From assembly GCA_035048485.1 (NCBI GenBank), contig CM068586.1, forward strand, positions 27,732,349 through 27,796,348: a stretch of DNA of 64,000 bases, written 5' to 3'. The notes under the pieces were generated by a model. The model was given only the letters and a program-made list of their open reading frames with translations. It did not search any database and was not told where the DNA came from. Shown here piece after piece: positions 62,399 to 64,000 of this stretch. The position numbers were made by a program, and so were the translations under genes. Origin of the DNA: Pteria penguin. Taxonomy: Eukaryota; Mollusca; Bivalvia; Pterioida; Pteriidae. Numbering within the stretch: the first letter of the stretch is position 1; each line of letters begins with the position of its first letter.

Positions 62399-62734
62399 AT
62401 AGCATATGAAGTCCCATATCCCTACGCATTGCACTATTTATCAGGCGTTCATGAATTTACCCTATTCCCGCGCGTCTCAAAAGTTGCTCTTCCCTTATTG
62501 CACTTTGATACATTCTACTGTAATACTTCGGGCTCATACAAATGTAGCTTTGAACGTGATCATTCAGGATCATTATGGAACACAAGTAAAAGACAGTATT
62601 ATCACATGATTTACCATATCATTTATCTTCAACTTTATGATTTAACTTTAGTCAAAGCAGCATTGATAATTAATGAGTACGACAGATTATTGACACTTTA
62701 TAATACCATTTCTTTTTCTTGGCAGTCAGTTTAG
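62399..62734 (+). other. Possible terminal exon of an unknown gene
   Basis: TAATTTCTTTCAG (ending at 62398) is a good splice acceptor. It is followed by an open frame of about 111 codons to a stop at 62734, beginning IAYEVPYPYALHYLSGVHEF and including two Cys residues in FYCNTSGSYKCSFERD. I recognise no domain. The piece up to about 62588 looks more protein-like than the rest, and AACACAA|GTAAAAG there could be a donor. The frame could also be chance. Confidence 0.2.
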
Positions 62735-62869
62735 ACTAGTAATAGCCAGGCATATGGATTTTTATCTTTCACCATCTCATGATACTCAAATGAGTAAATT
62801 ACAAATGAAATGCAATTTGTGTAGAAGAATTTGCAATCAATATACTAGCCATCCGTTGTCAAACAAACA

Positions 62870-63055
62870 GGGGCAGGCTTGGTGTAGTGGTTAAGTGCTT
62901 GGCTTGTGGCGCCGACGATCCGGGTTCGATTCCCGGGTTGTGCCACTATGTATAAGAGATTGGTAACCTCCTGCTTCCATGTCGCGATATAACTGAAATA
63001 TTGTTGAAAGCGACGTAAAACACAAATCAACCAACCAACCATCAAACAAACAAGA
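62870..63055 (+). mobile_element. tRNA-derived SINE
   Basis: The head is tRNA-like, with A box TGGTGTAGTGGTTAAG and a perfect B box GGTTCGATTCC at 62923-62933. The body contains GGTAACCTCCTGCTTCCATG, TCGCGATATAACTGAAATAT and AAAGCGACGTAAAACACAAA, and ends in a CAAC/CAAA-rich tail. The body and A/C-rich tail show this is a SINE, not a functional tRNA gene. A second, more diverged copy lies 520 bp downstream. Confidence 0.88.
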
Positions 63056-63388
63056 ATAAAACAAAGAGTCTGTCTAGAAGGGTGGGGTCAAGAAAGTGAA
63101 TTCCGCCGTTTCGAAAAGAGTTCTACAAATAAATGATTAGGTGAAAATATGGAGGGGTTGGTACCTTTTAGGTGTATGATCTCTTTCAATATCATATCAA
63201 TATTAGTAAAAGTTACAGTTAATGAGACATTTGAGTAGATGTAGAGGTCCATTTGTTTTGATAACGCAATACAAATACGTAACACTGTCACACTTTCACG
63301 TTTGTACATGTACATATGGTACAGAATGTACATATATTTCTTTTACTTACGTGTCAATAATAACTATCCATCTGCACTGTTTTTGGGG

Positions 63389-63545
63389 GGCAGGCCTGAT
63401 GTAGTATTAAACGCTTAGCTTACGGTGCAGACGATGTTTGTTCAATTCCCGGATTGTACCACCAGCGAGGTTGGTTACCTCCTGCTTCCATTTCGCCATA
63501 TAACTGGAAAATGTCCAAAGCGATATAAAACATCCACTACCCAAT
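63389..63545 (+). mobile_element. tRNA-derived SINE, diverged copy
   Basis: GGGGGCAGGCCTGATGTAGT, a degenerate B box (TTGTTCAATTCCC), GGTTACCTCCTGCTTCCATT, CGCCATATAACTGGAAAATG and AAAGCGATATAAAAC align with the SINE at 62870. It ends CCCAATCAACC. Confidence 0.85.
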
Positions 63546-64000
63546 CAACCGACATATGAGTACTTATAATACTTTGATTAATCAAAGGATAAGACGGTAT
63601 GTTGGTATCAAATGTTCTGCGTTATTTTAAAATATAACAAAATTGGCTGGCACAAAATTATATGTAGCCTGTATCATTGTAGCGTGTTTTTCACAATTTG
63701 ATATGTTTGTTTTTGCTTTTGCCAAAGGAAGCAGACAGACAGGTAATGAAGAAACCTGTTAAACCGTATTGTGATTAGAACTTTATGCACACCAATTTAC
63801 AACGTACAATACGAAACTATGGCAACAGAGTGGTATAGGCTGATGTGCATATCTGTAGGCCAACTGATAGGTTCATATAATCTTTAACAGCTTAGATGGT
63901 GACTTCAGATGTTCTTCAAATTTCAGTACCACCATGACTACTCACAGAGTCACGGTTATTATAGCCATCAATAAACATGTTACCTGACTATCTGTCCATT
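63546..64000. other. Unassigned DNA at the window edge
   Basis: No feature recognised. Confidence 0.4.

Noticed and set aside
62870..62945. Functional tRNA gene
   Set aside because: A and B boxes are good, but the sequence continues into a SINE body with an A/C-rich tail and a second diverged copy lies nearby.

Overview
The window is AT-rich animal DNA from a lophotrochozoan, most likely a bivalve mollusc. The evidence is compositional and repeat-based: tRNA-derived SINEs ending in CAATCAATC-type or 'ATATAACTGAAATATTG' tails, a dispersed repeat containing 'GAAATGCACATCTGGTGCAC' of a kind I associate with mussels, and many decayed copies of one reverse-transcriptase (RT) lineage that is abundant in bivalves and other marine invertebrates. 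Species cannot be fixed from the sequence alone. There are no bacterial-style genes, CRISPR arrays or operons.

Only two intact host protein-coding units are convincing. At 43930-44346 (+) an exon preceded by a splice acceptor encodes a whole 138-residue secreted neuropeptide precursor. It has a signal peptide, KR cleavage sites and a C-terminal peptide ending in RY-Gly, read as RY-amide; the best guess is NKY-like. A poly(A) signal follows. At 59285-60331 (+) a single-exon 348-residue rhodopsin-class 7TM receptor carries all the usual signature residues. A 23-copy, 34-bp minisatellite starts about 170 bp after its stop codon. A TATA box plus splice donor at 32638-32762 could be a non-coding first exon of some gene, conceivably the neuropeptide gene. 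A possible exon lies at 62399-62734.

Most of the rest is transposon debris. 3.9-5.0 kb: 5'-truncated RT element, family A. 6.0-6.9 kb: a solo family-B tail and a dispersed repeat carrying a SINE. 9.0-12.5 kb: family-B RT element broken by a short insert, microsatellites, a tandem repeat and a TA-flanked inverted-repeat element. 19.0-22.2 kb: second family-B copy broken by a related TA-flanked element and a dispersed repeat, followed by a family-C RT relic. 23.9-25.2 kb: third family-B copy. 27.2-31.2 kb: a plus-strand family-A copy split by a minus-strand family-A copy. 35.3-35.8, 45.3-46.6 and 48.8-49.6 kb: further RT relics. 49.7-57.7 kb: a PIF/Harbinger relic that appears to contain an ISL2EU-like DNA transposon with 215-bp inverted repeats and two convergent broken genes, a THAP-type transposase and a SWIM/YqaJ-type protein. 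62.9-63.5 kb: two tRNA-derived SINEs.

No RT copy keeps all catalytic motifs, so nothing here looks able to move by itself. The long intervals in between hold no gene I can support. All annotations come from reading the sequence; family names rest on motif recognition and no database search was run.
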